From Diogma glabrata (taxonomy: Eukaryota; Arthropoda; Insecta; Diptera; Cylindrotomidae): a stretch of 64,000 bases of DNA. Made by a program: the position numbers and the translations under genes. The stretch's first letter is position 1, and every line of letters begins with the position of its first letter. The stretch is taken from contig OY856186.1 of the NCBI GenBank assembly GCA_963693315.1, positions 371,654,850 through 371,718,849 of the forward strand, given 5' to 3'. Shown piece after piece: positions 10,441 through 21,055 of the stretch. Below the pieces are notes generated by a model. That model saw only the letters and a program-made list of their open reading frames with translations, did no database searches and was not told the DNA's origin.

Positions 10441-11402
10441 TAGTTTTGTTGTTTAAAGTCCTAGGAAACAACAACCTTATCAATAACTACCAACCACCTA
10501 GACATAAAGAAAACTGTAAAGTGCTTTTTATAAATATATCACAGTTGACTAAGTTCGACACATCGACCACCTTATACATAAACTGGCCTAAAAAACTCCA
10601 CACTAAAGCTGTTAAAGATACAATTAGGAATTATCTTCAAATCGAGTTCTCAATGAAAAGCCACCACAAATCGCCGCCGAAGTAACTCAATTACCTCGCA
10701 AAGATCTACTAGATTGGTCACGCATTTTAAATAATTATATGGATAGAATTGATCCTAAAATTATTGGCAAGTGTCTCGCACGTGAGGGGCTGAGAGACTG
10801 CCACATGATGTAAAACACATAACATACAAAAGCTCAGATTTGTGTTGCCGCCGAAGGGAAATAACAATGACTTCACTAAGAAATTGACAGCGAAATTTTC
10901 ACCAGATGGCATCGTTAAATATACGACACCAAAGATTTTTCATTGCTAGTCCTCGGTGTAATTTTGGATTCGCTGATTAATCATGGGTTCGCCACCCATT
11001 AAAAAGATATCTGCAGTGAACTCCAAAGTTGCAACAAGGTGCTGAAATCACTTGTTGGTACCGTCTGGGAATCAGGATTTGGTGACCATCTTCACCATAC
11101 AAAGCTCTTGGCCGTCCCATCAGATATTCTGGCTTTATAGCTGAATCAAACCTTATAGAAGTGCCAAACAACACAAAATACTGCATTGCGCGGTGAAAAT
11201 GACGGTCACCTGACGGCACACCAAGACCGTCTCTATAAAAGATCCAAATTCTACCAATGAAACCGCAAGATGACCTACTCACACACCCATGCTGAGTTTT
11301 CCTATGCACAACCATCCATGCAACGTGCTGATCCACACACACCCCAGCTCAGAGACATATAATAAACTGCCTTAAATAGATCCCAAAGTGCAGCAGTTGA
11401 AC
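10441..11402 (+). mobile_element. Jockey-like non-LTR remnant, scrambled
   Basis: Pieces of ORF2 C-terminal half. Around 10700-10760 one frame reads LLDWSRILNNYMDRIDPKII, matching the pre-zinc-knuckle stretch of the remnant at 34.6 kb. From 10861 comes a reverse-transcriptase thumb/linker-like stretch, with SPPIKNISAVNSK-like and KSLVGTVWESGFGD motifs. At about 11170-11350 follow NTALR-like and ILPMKPQDDLL-like motifs, in broken frames. The order (C-terminus before linker) is not that of an intact element, so there has been rearrangement or two insertions. The part 10861-11402 recurs at 48749-53095. Confidence 0.6.
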
Positions 11403-11410
11403 ACATAATA

Positions 11411-11777
11411 CAAGGACTGAAACCCTGAAAAAATTTGGTTTAGGTTCAGGTTAATCAAAATAGAAAGTTCAGGTTTGGCTCAGGGTTCGGGTTCAAAATT
11501 TAGAAACAGAGTACAATATATTTTATTTATTTGTAAAAAAAACTTTATTTATTTTTCAAAAAAATTCTCGTTTAATTTATTAATCAAAATATTTTTTAAA
11601 TTTTCTTCTTTTAAATTTGTTCTTTGTGGTGAGTGGTGACAATACAAATTTCAAAGCTGAAAAAGCATCTCTACGCTGCGTTGGAAAATATTTTTTTTAT
11701 ATTTATTTATGAACCCGAACCTGAATGAGTTTTTGGAGTCGGGTTCATGGTTTATAAAAAGGCAGTTTTAGTCCCTG
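11411..11777. mobile_element. hAT-type MITE (first copy of a pair)
   Basis: Ends are CAAGGACTGAAACCCTG and GTTTTAGTCCCTG, flanked by CATAATA on the left and CATAATAC on the right, i.e. an 8-bp duplication with a one-base slip. The inside is non-coding and has inverted GGTTCAGG / CCCGAACCTGA blocks near both ends. The same element lies at 53106-53916 in the same context, there enlarged by an internal insertion. Confidence 0.75.
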
Positions 11778-12775
11778 CATAATACTAACAGAGTTAAAGA
11801 ATTTTTTTTAATTCAAAGTTAGGCATGTTTAGTGTTAATTATAAATTAACGTCTCTGAATATCCGAAGATACCATCCACAACTAGGGATTAGGATTAAGT
11901 TTGAAAATTTTATCAGTTTCTTTAAGAAATTTATGGACGCTAACTTTGATATTTTGAAGATTAAAGCCATCAGGAAAAACCCATGAAGGTAAGGTATTCC
12001 AAAGATGAGACTCTGTTGAAAAAATCACGCTAAAAAGCAACAGTTCTGCAACTTTTTATATGAACCGTAAAAGGATGGGCTAAAACATTGTTTCTGGTGT
12101 TACGCGATGAGTTTGCTAGTTCAGGTAAAATTGATTTGATTTCATTGGAAGTTTGTTCATTCATAACATATTTATAAAAAACTGTCAGATCAGCAACATT
12201 TCTTCTGTGCTGCAAGAAATCAAGCTCATTAGTAAGAGTTGAGTTTCCAATCAGTTTGACAGCTCTACGCTGAACAGAGTCAAGACACTTTAAACTACTA
12301 AAATATGCTCCACCCCAGATGTGAGAACAGTACTCTATACAGGGACGGATAAAAGATTTATTTATTAAAAGAAGCTGTTCACTATTGAAAAACTTACGAC
12401 ATCGTCCCAAAAAGCCTAATTTTTGAATAGCGTTCTTAGCTACGTTTCATATTTTCCATTCCATTTCATATTTTTTTCAATTTCTACTCCTAGTAGTCTA
12501 ACAGATTCTTTCTCCACAAGATCTTGGGAGTCAAACTTTAATGTAAACGGATTAAGTGTGGACAATCTAGAAAAATGGCAAACCTGTGTTTTACTTGTCT
12601 TAAATTCAACACTGTTAGCCAAACCCCAATCTATGATAGTCGTTAGAACATCGTTTAAGAAGTTTATCAAATTTGACCTACAGTTATTAAGCGCTGATGG
12701 TGAAGTATATTAGACATTTTATGTGATGCATGAAGTGTGCTATTATCAGCAAAATTATACAGAAAAAATATGGTA
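11778..12775 (-). mobile_element. CR1/Jockey-like non-LTR remnant, RT to 3' end
   Basis: Reading the minus strand from 12775: an RT motif C region reading FADNSTLHASHK (catalytic YADD decayed to FADN), then WGLANSVEFKTSKTQ (12440-12670), the LGVEI motif, a stop and frame change near 12430, then FIRPCIEYCSHIWGG, RRNVADLTVFYKYVMNEQ and AHPFTVH (12030-12410). The C-terminal SWVFPDGFNLQNIK stretch is followed by a stop near 11888 and a 3' untranslated end. The 5' half is missing, as is usual for non-LTR copies. The 3' end is also present at 53917-54103. Confidence 0.75.
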
Positions 12776-13144
12776 GTTATAGCAAAAAATAGTGCTTGAA
12801 GACTAGGTAGCCACCATCAGGGAACCCATCTGCAACACTTTTAACCAGATCAACACACAACTTAGGCCTTGACTAACGAATCGTATTCGACGGTTGAATA
12901 CAAACAAGTGTTTGATCCGAAGGAAAGTTTTCTCCAGATTACGACACCTCACCATTTTTGACCATCGGTTGGCTGGGCTAATAAAACAAAACTTAACTGA
13001 CAACATTTTAATTTTTATTTCCAGTTTAGAGGGAGAAAACCGAACAAGCATTTGCTTCAAAGTCTTGGATTCGAAATTTTCTATCAAAACTATTTATCCA
13101 AACCTACTTGTTTTACTGTTTTACTATATTATAACTAAAATTCA
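12776..13144. other. No recognised feature
   Basis: Unassigned. Overlapping open stretches exist on both strands (12803-13087 minus; 12894-13157 plus) but neither shows a motif. If the exon at 13151-13401 is real, this would be the start of its downstream intron. Confidence 0.4.
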
Positions 13145-13150
13145 ACTCAC

Positions 13151-13401
13151 TCTGTAATCTGATGATCGTTTGTAACTGTCACTTCCTCTCGACGATGATG
13201 TATATCGATCTGATGAACTTGGAGGATATTGACTGCTTGTACTGCGAGAATCATAGGATGTCGGATAATCATTATTATAACGAGAACTTCTACCTCTCGA
13301 AGAACTACTATTATATCTGCTAGGAGGTCGACTGGAACTACCACGATATGAGCTTGATGGTCCTCTATAACTGCCACGACTACCACGCGAATACCCTCTA
13401 C
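13151..13401 (-). CDS. Possible host exon, Arg/Ser/Gly/Tyr-rich
   Basis: One minus-strand frame encodes about 83 residues of low-complexity RGSRGSYRG, SSSYRGSSSRPPSRYNSSSS and SRGSDSYKRSSDYR type, as in the C-terminal tails of hnRNP/RBMX-like or SR-type RNA-binding proteins. At its 3' end a good splice donor, GTGAGT (13150-13145), follows the sense codons. Upstream a stop in frame (13403-13405) lies just before a weak AG acceptor, so the exon would begin at about 13401. A better acceptor (TTTTAG) lies further up, but that exon would contain the stop. It could be one exon of an RNA-binding protein gene, or a pseudogene fragment. No RRM is seen in the window. Confidence 0.4.
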
Positions 13402-13614
13402 CTCAGGACGACATTACACTAAAACAATATCCTAATTAATTGTTTATAATAATAATAAAGAAAAAACTTAATAGTATATGAAAATAAATTATAAAAATAG
13501 TTTAAGATAAAAGAACTAGTGATGGGAACAATCGAATAAAAACAATCGAATTATTCGATTGTTGAAACATTTCGAATTATTCGATTGTCCGAATAACTAT
13601 TCGAATAAAAAATT

Positions 13615-13865
13615 CATTCGAATAAAACTAGTTACTAGTTTTTTTATTCGAAGTGTTTTCATTACTATTTTTTTTATTCGAAGTGTTTTCATTACTAGTT
13701 TTTTTATTCGAAGTGTTTTCATTACTAGTTTTTTTATTCGAAGTGTTTTACTACTAGTTTTGTTATTCGAAAGGTTTTTTATTCGAAGTGATTTTTTATT
13801 CGAAGTGTTTTTACTACTAGTTTTTTTATTCGAAATGTTTTTTTATTCGAAGTGTTTTTATTCGA
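13615..13865. repeat. About 30-bp minisatellite in the hAT left end
   Basis: Tandem units of the form TTTTTTTATTCGAAGTGTTT followed by TCATTACTAG, about seven, becoming shorter and irregular to the right. The repeats explain the artefactual open frame with SFFIRSVFIT units in this stretch. The core ATTCGAA is shared with the TIR of the host element, suggesting expansion of subterminal transposase-binding-like motifs. Confidence 0.8.
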
Positions 13866-14081
13866 ATAACTATTTTTTTACCCGAGAGAATTTGGAACCG
13901 AGAGATTCATTCGTTTTAAAATTAGTAGTTGAATGGAACAATTGAATAAATAGTTATGGAGAGGTTGAAAAATAGTTGAACTAGGTCTGGTAGGTAGTTT
14001 TCTTTTCTTGATTGAAAAAAATATTTGCAAAATATTTCTGAAAATAGTTCAACTATATACAAAGAAAAGAGCTTTGAGCTA

Positions 14082-14337
14082 TACTGCCGTCTTAAGCAAA
14101 AACACCGTAACTACCAAAATGTTGGAACTGAGAAAAACGACAAAAACTAAAATAGTCTTTGATATTTAACATATATTTTTCAATTTTACAGAGTTTTATA
14201 AATTGAAATTTTCATGTTTAGAGTTACTTAACCATGTTTTTATTTAGCAGGGTCATAGAATAATGCTTTGTGACTGATAGAATAAACTCATTTTTTACAT
14301 TTTTTGAGTTACGGTGTTTTTGCTTATGACGGCAGTA
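14082..14337. mobile_element. Tc1/mariner-type MITE (256 bp)
   Basis: TIRs start TACTGCCGTC at both ends and run about 30 bp (through AAGCAAAAACACCGTAACT), flanked by TA dinucleotides (14080-14081 and 14338-14339). TA duplication and small size suggest a Tc1/mariner-derived MITE. Non-coding inside. Nested in the hAT element. Confidence 0.75.
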
Positions 14338-15660
14338 TAGTTATTTTATCAAAATTTAAAAGGAATAATTGAAGAATTATTTTATATATATTATTGATAA
14401 ATATTTGTTGGTGTATCTTTATGTTTTAATCTCTATAAAAAAATATTTTGTTGAAAAAATTGGTATTTGATGTGAGTAATTATTTGGAAAAATTATAAAC
14501 TAATGATATCAAGGAATGATAATTTTACATTATTTTTTATAATAGGAGTAGGTACTTGGAAGTTTTGTTTTGTTTATCATTCATTTGGAAATTAGTGATT
14601 CAACTATTAATCAAATAAAAATCGAGAGGTTCCAAAACGAGTTGTTAATATATTTAGCTGCTTAATATATTTATATGTATAGTACAATAACAATGAAATA
14701 AAAAATATTACATCAATGAAAAAGTATTTGAAGAAAAATTTTATTTTGTGCTTTGTTTTTGAGGATACTTCAATTTGTCATAAATAGATTATAGCAAAAC
14801 ATTTTGTTTCATTTTTTGGGATAAATGAGTAGAAGAATTTAAAGAATGCAATTGTAAAAGTATATGTGCGTTGTTTATTTATATTTAAATATTTTTTTCC
14901 GTTGTAAATAAATTACTTTATTTGTTACTGAAAAAATGGGATTCGTATATTAATTTGACAAAAATATTATACGGAATTAAAAAAATGAAGATTTTAATTA
15001 GAATTTTTAGTTTATTGTTAAATCTTAACATTTTGGGATTTCATTAAGCAGGAGAAATTAAACAAACTTGTCTGTTAAATTTATTGGTTTTGCGTAGTTT
15101 GCTGATTGTTTTGCAAGGGACGTTGATTCACTATTGTTGAGTTATGACTGATTGATTTATTAAACTTTAGATGTAACAGGTATCAAGACATCAAAGTGTG
15201 AAACTAAAAGTGTTTGCTGAAGATTTTTTTGAAATATTGTTGTATGAAATTTATCTATAACGATTGTAGGATTTAGCCGTTTGTGATTAAAGTAATTTTA
15301 CGCGAATTAACTGCTGATTAGTTTTCGAATAGATAGGTAGGCCAGCTCTTCACTGTAAACAAGTAATCAATATAAATGTATTTCGAATGAATAAAATAGA
15401 AAAATAACATAATGTTAATCTGTTGCTACTTTACGCAAATAATTGATTTGATAAGTTCAATGGGAAAAATAAAGAAGACAAAGTTTTTTTTTATAATTTT
15501 ACTGTTACTCTATATATATTAGCTTGTTGGGCCATTTTCTGGATTCTTCTAGAGTGTTAGAACAAAGGCGAAAGTAAAGATGAGAATTTTTTGGGTTCTA
15601 AAATAATTGAAGATATCATACTGGCAATAAAAGATCAAAATTTGTTGTTTTCACTAATTT

Positions 15661-15908
15661 AATGGCTGATCCGTTAAGCAAAAGAAGCCAAACATTTTTG
15701 ATTACAATACAGTACTTTTTATGGCTTACAACATAAGTTTAATGGCTTGCAACATAAGTTTATTGATTTTTACGAAAGTGCCAATGAATTAGCAGATAGT
15801 ATTTTTAGCTATATTTCTGAGTCCTTAAAAACTTTAAATTTAAATTTGTCTAGTGTTACTGCATTGGGGACTGATAAAATGCCATCATCCATTATACTTG
15901 ATCTTTGA
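15661..15908 (+). pseudogene. hAT transposase remnant
   Basis: One plus frame reads GLQHKFIDFYESANELADSI, then FSYISESLKTLNLNLSSVTA and LGTDKMPSSI before a stop at 15906-15908. The pattern (a short F/Y-rich lead, DFYE, then a helix, then T-A-D-like) resembles the region before the second catalytic Asp of hAT transposases. Upstream, DPLSKRSQTF and QYFLW are in a related frame with a small tandem duplication around 15735. The rest of the transposase is not recognisable. Family-level call only. Confidence 0.5.
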
Positions 15909-16058
15909 AAGTGCTAACCAAACAAATTAGAATAAAATACTGAAAGTCCATGTGATATTAAATTTTAAAAGATGTTGTAGCTATATCGTTTATCTCAAAA
16001 CTAAAAATACGCTTATAGACATATTCATCCTTACCTATAGTTAACAAAACAGAAACAT

Positions 16059-16675
16059 AATTGAATCGGTCATTTCAAAAACCTCTTTAAGTCACATATT
16101 TTACCAACATGCTTTTTTGCAGAAAATGGTTCCTTAAAGGGAGATGCGTATTCTGGTTAAAAACCACGTAAGTCGACAGCGATAGCATTCCTGCGTAGGA
16201 CGAGAGGAACCGCAGGTACGGACCCATGACACTCGTCCTCTTTTCGAGGATTCGTATTATATATGAATTAACTCATAATTAAGAATGATGGAGAATATGA
16301 CTATGTACCATAAAGATATTAAAACATGACAAATTAATACATGTAAAATGTTAATAAGATTATTTTTAAGTGTAATTCTCAATAATAAGCAATAAAAAAT
16401 ATGATTACTACGATTTTTTTGGTTAAACTTTATACCACTAACCCTATTTCTTGCTAAAACAACATAAGTCAAGAACTGTTTTTCAGGTTTTTTTCATTAT
16501 TTCTATTAATAAATTGTAAAGGTTATTCGCTACTTTAATTTTTTCCCACTCAAATACTAAATTAAACATAAAAAAGTCCTTTAAAACTCATTTGTTTGTG
16601 TATGAAACAGTTTTTATTGATTTTTGAAAAATTCTAATTGAGTGACATGAGGTTTTTGAAATGACCGATTCAATT
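16059..16675. mobile_element. Foldback element carrying an rRNA-like segment
   Basis: Inverted ends AATTGAATCGGTCATTTCAA at 16059 and its reverse complement finishing at 16675; the match continues through AAAACC. Target duplication not evident. It lies inside the hAT element. The left interior holds the sarcin-ricin-like segment (next entry); the right part is AT-rich. Confidence 0.6.
16150..16262 (+). other. Segment resembling the 28S rRNA sarcin-ricin loop region
   Basis: Contains CGAGAGGAACCGCAGG at 16201-16216 preceded by GCGTAGGA, very close to the universally conserved eukaryotic large-subunit loop (TAGTACGAGAGGAACCGCAG), plus an upstream CGACAGCGATAGCATTCCTG and downstream GGTACGGACCCATG that also read like 28S. 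The T of the canonical AGTACGAGAGG is G here. Markedly GC-richer than its surroundings. I see about 110 bp only, so this is a captured rRNA fragment or an rRNA-derived SINE-like head, not an rRNA gene. Confidence 0.6.
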
Positions 16676-16960
16676 TTTATACTAAGTTTTTTTTTTAAAC
16701 GAAAAATGAAGTGGCCGAAATCCAATGAGTTTTTTAGTTTTGTGGCTCTAGGGGTGGTGTGTCGTTCTTTGTCGAAGACAAAAAAACACTTCGAATAATT
16801 ATTCGATTGTTAGAACATGTCGATTACTATTTATTCGATTGTTGAAATGATTCGATTGTTCCCATCACTGAAAAGAACCCAACCCTCCCTCACACAGCAC
16901 AAGGATCATGCTTAAAAAAAAAATATCAAGCGTCTATTTTTTCACACCCATTTCCTTATC

Positions 16961-17359
16961 CAGTAAAAGCCCGATTATCCGACATTCAATTAACCGAATA
17001 TTCAGTTAACCGGAATTTAAAATATTTGAATTTTTTCCTCTTTCACAAGAAAAATGTTTTTTGGTTTGGCAATTAACAAGAAAATTTTAAAATATTATTA
17101 TTTATTTTTGGATTTGTATAAAATATTAATTGTAATCAATGTTATAAACAACTTGAAATACACATAAAAATAAGTTTCTAGTATTTTATTTGAAAATATA
17201 TTGAGAATCCTAATAAAATATTATATGCAGAATAACATGAAATCGTCATAAAATTTCAATTATCACATTCAATTATCACATTCAATTATCCGGAATTTTC
17301 GATACCGGTATGCTTCACTCCCCGAGCATTCCGATTTCCGGATAATTGGGCTTTTACTG
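16961..17359. mobile_element. pogo-like MITE (399 bp)
   Basis: Left end CAGTAAAAGCCCGATTATCC, right end GGATAATTGGGCTTTTACTG, an almost perfect inverted pair. CAGT... termini with ATTATCCG repeats are typical of pogo/Tigger-derived MITEs. The right flank is TA; the left flank is TC, a probable mutation of the TA duplication. Non-coding. Confidence 0.75.
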
Positions 17360-17919
17360 TAGTACATCTTTTATATTTATATAAATTAACTATAATAATT
17401 AATTAATATTATATAAATTTTTCATAAACATAATTATTAAATTTAAAAAAAAAACATGAAATCATTCTTTTTCAACATACAAAATGGAGATTGTGAATAC
17501 GATTCCGATTTTTGATCAACACCTAAATTATTGAAATTCGATACTTACAATATTTATTACACCGCTTTTGATTAATACTTCTTAATAATGATTTTTTGAA
17601 GTAATTTATGATATTTTTTAGATTAAATATTGATATTTATACAAAAAATTATTTCTTTTTAAACACAACACCTTATTTACGGCGTCCAAATCGGATTTAT
17701 GAAAATGGAAGAAACAATATTATAATGAAGTTGGTTCCTTAATATTAATTTTTATACCATTTTTCATACACTGTAAAAAGATTAAAGCAGGTTTCACATG
17801 AAGATATAGAGACTATCCGATTGTATCTTCATACTTCTATGTGGGAATGTATAGTCGCTAGTCGCCACATATTACATTTTTTAACTGATATTTGATACTC
17901 TTCAACTGATTTCTTTCTT
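17360..17919. other. No recognised feature, AT-rich
   Basis: AT-rich sequence between two MITEs with no motif, inverted repeat or plausible frame that I can support. Confidence 0.5.
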
Positions 17920-18554
17920 AAGCCGTGCATTCACATAAAACAGAAACAGAAACAGAAACTGAAAATTTTCAGTTTCTGTTTCTGTTTCTAATTTGGTTGA
18001 CGGTGGTGCATAATAAAACAGAAACAGCAACCGAATTTTAAGATGGCAGCTGTCATATTATATTATATATGCCAAAATTAAAATATATATATTTAACCCA
18101 GTCCATATATATTAAACCCAATTAAAATTGAAAAAATTATATTAATATAAAAAAAAATATTGTAATTCAATAAACTGTGTATTTTATTATTCATTCATAT
18201 AAATAAAAAAATAACACAATTTTGTTATGTATAGTGAAGAAGAAATTTATTTTTTTCGTTATCGCACATAATAATATCCATAAAAAAAAATCGAGCTAAA
18301 TTCCACGTAAATTATTTTTGACTAAATATTTATTTCTTAAAATAATGTACAATCCCGTTACATAAATTTAAAATAATATGGTCACGTGACAGTTTCTGGA
18401 CCAGAAACAATTAAAATTTAATTGTTTCTGGTCCAGACAAAACAGACGAATTTTCAGTTTCTGTTTCTAAATTAGGTTTCTGTTTCTGTTGCTGTCAAAT
18501 TTGTATGAAATTCGGTTTCTGTTTCTGTTTCTGTTTTATGTGAATGCACGGCTT
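17920..18554. mobile_element. MITE with CAGAAA-rich TIRs (long copy)
   Basis: Ends are AAGCCGTGCATTCACATAAA and its reverse complement; inside each end come tandem ACAGAA units. A second copy (263 bp) lies at 21623-21885 and shares ends plus the ACAGTTTCTGG and TTTCTGTTGCTGTCAAATTT blocks. The inside is non-coding and AT-rich. No clear target duplication. Confidence 0.75.
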
Positions 18555-18852
18555 TACAATATAATACTCAATTTAATGGCTAACGTTGTGGATTTCATCT
18601 CAATTATTGAGCTTTAATTAACTTTCGATGTCGAAGCGCATCAAGAAATGTATACAGCACTGGAAGGCAGTCATGTTGAGTTTAAATTGGTTCAATGCGA
18701 TCAGCTCAGCTGGCTCATAATAATTATCAGAGATAATAAATATAGAAATAACTAAGATGTAATTAATTATTGTCGGCCAGTAATATAATCTTTTGTAAAT
18801 AAGGTACACGGATAACCTGGAATCTGGAATAAAATTCTGCCCAACAAGTACA
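18555..18852. other. No supported gene
   Basis: One plus frame (about 18630-18720) reads like coding (MYTALEGSHVEFKLVQCDQL) but has no start, no stop context and no homologue known to me. It may be a remnant of an unidentified transposase. Confidence 0.25.
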
Positions 18853-18970
18853 TATACCCGCTAAACATGGTGAATCGTTTACGAACCGTAAACGAACAAT
18901 GCGGTTCGTAAACGGTTCGTAAATGGTTCGTAAACGGTTCGTAAACGATTCACCATGTTTAGCGGGTATA
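18853..18970. mobile_element. Short palindromic element (118 bp)
   Basis: Arms TATACCCGCTAAACATGGTG at both ends in inverted order, extending to about 40 bp through AATCGTTTACGAACCG. The centre has tandem GGTTCGTAAA units. Probably a minimal MITE with TA target; it could fold into one hairpin. Confidence 0.7.
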
Positions 18971-19694
18971 TATTAAAATTAATACTTATACACTGTTAAA
19001 AATATATACACAAAATTCAAAAAAACAAACATGGAGGTTCAATTTGAATTTATTTAAAGAATTGTAGTTCGATACATTTAAATTTAAATAAAGCAATTAA
19101 TAATAAAATTTGTAGTGTAATAACGAAACATTATGTTCGATTTGATTTTGTTTCTTTTTTGTTTGTAAAATTTTATAATTTATATCTAATAATAAATTGG
19201 AATTTTCGTGTATATAAATATTAAATTTTTAAGCATAACAGTTGTGAATTATAATAACTGTAACAAGAAAAATGCAAAAAAAAGATTTTCTAATATATAA
19301 TTGTAATATACAACTATTGCTTATATTAATTAAATTTATGTTAAACTTTAATATGTATAAATTTAGTTTTTTTAGTCCACATAATTTAGACATGAAGCAA
19401 AATCTTTATAATGAAAGAAATCAAACATGGAGGACAGGTATTATGATTTATGTATTATAAATGCTTCGATGGATTCAAGGAAATTAGAGCTCAATTTAAA
19501 AATATTATTATTAAATTTTTAAATATCTTTTTAGAATTGTAGAAAATAAAAAAACTTGGTTAATAAGAACCAACAAATTTTACAAGAAATTAAATTTGTA
19601 ATTTTCTGTCGATAGGGTTTAGTTGCTCTCTTCCGTATAGTCTTCATTCTTGAAAAATCGCATCAAATCATGAAAATTTTTAACGCGACCATTT
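18971..19694. other. No recognised feature, very AT-rich
   Basis: No motif-supported gene. A 62-codon open stretch at 19272-19460 is compositionally like its AT-rich surroundings and is not called. Confidence 0.5.
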
Positions 19695-20120
19695 TTTATT
19701 TTTTCACTAGTTTTGACACAGAGTGGGTCGAAATTTGCTATGAAATTTAGAGATAAGGAAAATTTAATGTTGAATCGTGGCCGAACGGGTTAACCGATTT
19801 TTATAATTTTTGTTTTGTATGAAAGGTACTAAGTAAGGCTTTATAAATATGCTACAATGATAGAAAATGTTTATACTTTTATATAATTTTTTTAAATTTT
19901 AGTTTTTCAAACATGGTGATTTTGAAAAGTACCTCTTTTGCTTTTCTTTTTTATACTTTAAAGATTAATTGTAGCATATACATTTTTTTATCTGTTTTAT
20001 CACCATTCAAACATAAAAACTTATTAAAATCGGTTAAATCGTTTGAGCACAAATTAATTCGTTGTCGCTAAATTTCTAACCAACTTGGAGTCACCCTGTC
20101 AAAACTAGAAAAAATATGAA
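19695..20120. repeat. Imperfect long inverted repeat, probable MITE
   Basis: Left arm from CACTAGTTTTGACACAGAG through GTTAACCGATTTTTATAA and ATATGCTACAAT; the right arm is the diverged reverse complement ending GTCAAAACTAGAAAAAA. Arms are roughly 170 bp. Boundaries and target duplication are uncertain. Confidence 0.5.
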
Positions 20121-20519
20121 AAAGGATTAGTTTTTTATAAAGAAAATCGAAAATGGTCAAATGCCATCTATATTGGAAAAGTTTTAATACGACTACGCTT
20201 TCTTTGTCCTATTATATCAGTGAAATAGTTTAGGTGAATGACCAGACTTTCGATCGACAGTAGAATTAGATATCATAAAAAGAGGAAATGCTGGTGACTT
20301 AGAGGTTGAAGGTTCACCACGCTTAGACTTGCCAGATGTCCTGTTTTTAATAGGAAAATACAGTTTTTTAAAATTAATTTTGAATAAACTAAGGAGCAGT
20401 CCTTAGAATATTTAGGCGAGACAATCGTGATGACAATCCTGACAAAATAGAATTATTTTTTCTCCATTTTGATTTGTTTTTCAATTTTTATATTTACAAC
20501 ACAAATTATTTTATTAACA

Positions 20520-21055
20520 CCCCGATTACCGAAGGCAAGTCATGTCACTTTAAATTACTAAAGTCGCATCGCATCAATTTTGTTGAAGTCGTTTTTGACG
20601 CCTCAAGCCATTTTATACGACAGATCTCACTTTAAATGACATTTTAGTCGCCTCAATTTTTAATGTGACAATATTTTTTCAAACGTCTTTAATTGTTTTT
20701 GTGAAATTGAAGAACGTAAAATGTAAGTTTTTTTAGTTTTGGAGTTTTTTCGTTTCAGAATTTTTAGTTTTAGTCGTGACCGTTTTTATCGACTTCAGGC
20801 GCGCTATACACTTAAGCTAAGCTATGCGAACTATGATTTTTGTATATAACGTAATCAAATTGATGACTATACACTTGAGCTAAGCTATAGCTTAGCTCAA
20901 GTGTATAGTCATCTATTTGATTACGTTATATACAAAAAACATAGTTCGCATAGCTTAGCTCAAGTGTATAGCGCGCCTCAATAATACCAATTTTTAAGCG
21001 ACGTGACATGACTATAGTAATGTCACCTGATGTGACACAACTTCAGTAATCGGGG
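20520..21055. mobile_element. MITE with CCCCGATTAC ends, split by a hairpin element
   Basis: Ends CCCCGATTACCGAAG and CTTCAGTAATCGGGG are inverted repeats; TGTCAC motifs follow inside both ends. The interior contains the 182-bp palindrome described next, which appears inserted. No clear target duplication. Superfamily unknown. Confidence 0.65.
20797..20978. repeat. Near-perfect 182-bp palindrome
   Basis: Arms of about 90 bp: AGGCGCGCTATACACTT at 20797 and its reverse complement ending at 20978. There are only a few mismatches and the arms meet at AAGCTATAGCTTAGCT in the centre. Within each arm, TATACACTTGAGCTAAGCTA occurs again, so smaller internal repeats are nested. It would form a long hairpin as single-stranded DNA or RNA. 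Confidence 0.85.

Larger units (their letters stand above)
13517..16870 (+). mobile_element. hAT transposon, decayed, about 3.35 kb
   Basis: Starts TAGTGATGGGAACAATCGAA and ends TTCGATTGTTCCCATCACTG, with a perfect 8-bp target duplication AAAAGAAC (13509-13516 and 16871-16878). Terminal regions are full of ATTCGATTGTT motifs in both orientations. A transposase remnant lies at 15661-15908. Two further elements are nested inside (14082-14337 and 16059-16675). Elsewhere the interior is AT-rich with no long frame. Cannot be autonomous. Confidence 0.9.

Noticed and set aside
13147..13386. 79-codon minus frame rich in Val, Ile and His
   Set aside because: Wrong frame of the Arg/Ser-rich exon candidate; the RS/RG frame has the compositional logic and the donor site.
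13559..13945. 128-codon plus frame with repeated SFFIRSVFIT
   Set aside because: Translation of the 30-bp minisatellite in the hAT left end.
16150..16262. A functional 28S rRNA gene
   Set aside because: Only about 110 bp resemble 28S, with a base change in the near-invariant loop, and it lies inside a MITE-like element.
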